A stretch of DNA of 64,000 nucleotides from Bradyrhizobium sp. AUGA SZCCT0283. Lineage in GTDB: Bacteria > Pseudomonadota > Alphaproteobacteria > Rhizobiales > Xanthobacteraceae. Positions 61,236-64,000 of this stretch are shown here, piece after piece; the first letter of the stretch is position 1; the number at the start of each line of letters is the position of its first letter. Where the stretch lies: NCBI RefSeq assembly GCF_018130385.1, contig NZ_JAFCLU010000001.1, positions 62,001-126,000 of the forward strand, given 5' to 3'. The notes beneath the pieces were generated by a model, which saw only the letters and a program-made list of their open reading frames with translations, searched no databases and was not told where the DNA came from. The position numbers and the translations under genes were made by a program.

Positions 61236-64000
<2,765 letters not shown>

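Overview
The window looks like chromosomal DNA from a Bradyrhizobium-type alphaproteobacterium (Rhizobiales, Nitrobacteraceae). It is GC-rich and has many GTG/TTG starts. It carries several families of short palindromic intergenic repeats of the kind common in Bradyrhizobium and Rhodopseudomonas. It also shows familiar alphaproteobacterial gene orders: Suv3-type helicase - S4 protein - FdxA - CarD, cobS - GNAT - cobT, and CNNM/HlyC protein - aroB - aroK - small ORF - xerD - accA. The genus is inferred from these features and no database was searched.

Layout. 0.2-5.7 kb: a cytosolic globin-coupled chemotaxis transducer preceded by a perfect FNR/FixK-type box, an AraC regulator, small secreted proteins, a ketopantoate-reductase-like enzyme and a YidB-like protein. 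5.8-13.7 kb: a GlsB-type membrane protein, then an acyl-CoA degradation neighbourhood (SDR, two acyl-CoA dehydrogenases, two enoyl-CoA hydratases, a VOC protein and an amino-acid-type ABC binding protein). 13.8-22.7 kb: a very large SAM/adenylate cyclase/ATPase/TPR protein, a degraded small gene, a VOC protein, a secreted nuclease-like protein, an M48 lipoprotein protease, a c-type cytochrome, two tandem paralogous small secreted proteins and a 39-residue membrane mini-protein. 22.9-30.5 kb: carD, fdxA, the S4 gene, a Suv3-like helicase with a long disordered tail, a DUF3108 protein and rpmB.

30.7-34.8 kb is the clearest accessory island. Two overlapping, visibly lower-GC genes encode an OLD-family ATPase/TOPRIM nuclease and a UvrD-like helicase, the gene content of a Gabija anti-phage system. 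Directly downstream lie only the 3' end of a HigB-type toxin gene and its complete HigA-type antitoxin gene. 34.9-41.5 kb: a DUF2235 hydrolase, small hypothetical and DUF2336 proteins, dense repeat elements including a large hairpin element, a luciferase-like monooxygenase and an old-yellow-enzyme reductase.

41.6-50.6 kb: a phytase-like esterase, cobT, a GNAT gene split by a +1 frameshift, cobS, a DedA protein, two divergently transcribed citrate-synthase-family genes separated by a symmetric operator-like region, a DnaJ-domain protein and BolA. 50.6-64 kb: a P-loop kinase, a secreted hypothetical protein, pyrF, a CNNM/HlyC transporter-like protein, aroB-aroK (shikimate pathway), xerD, accA, a YafK/DpaA-type lipoprotein, a GYD-domain protein and the 3' part of secA, which runs off the right edge. 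No rRNA, intact tRNA, CRISPR array or transposase gene was seen.
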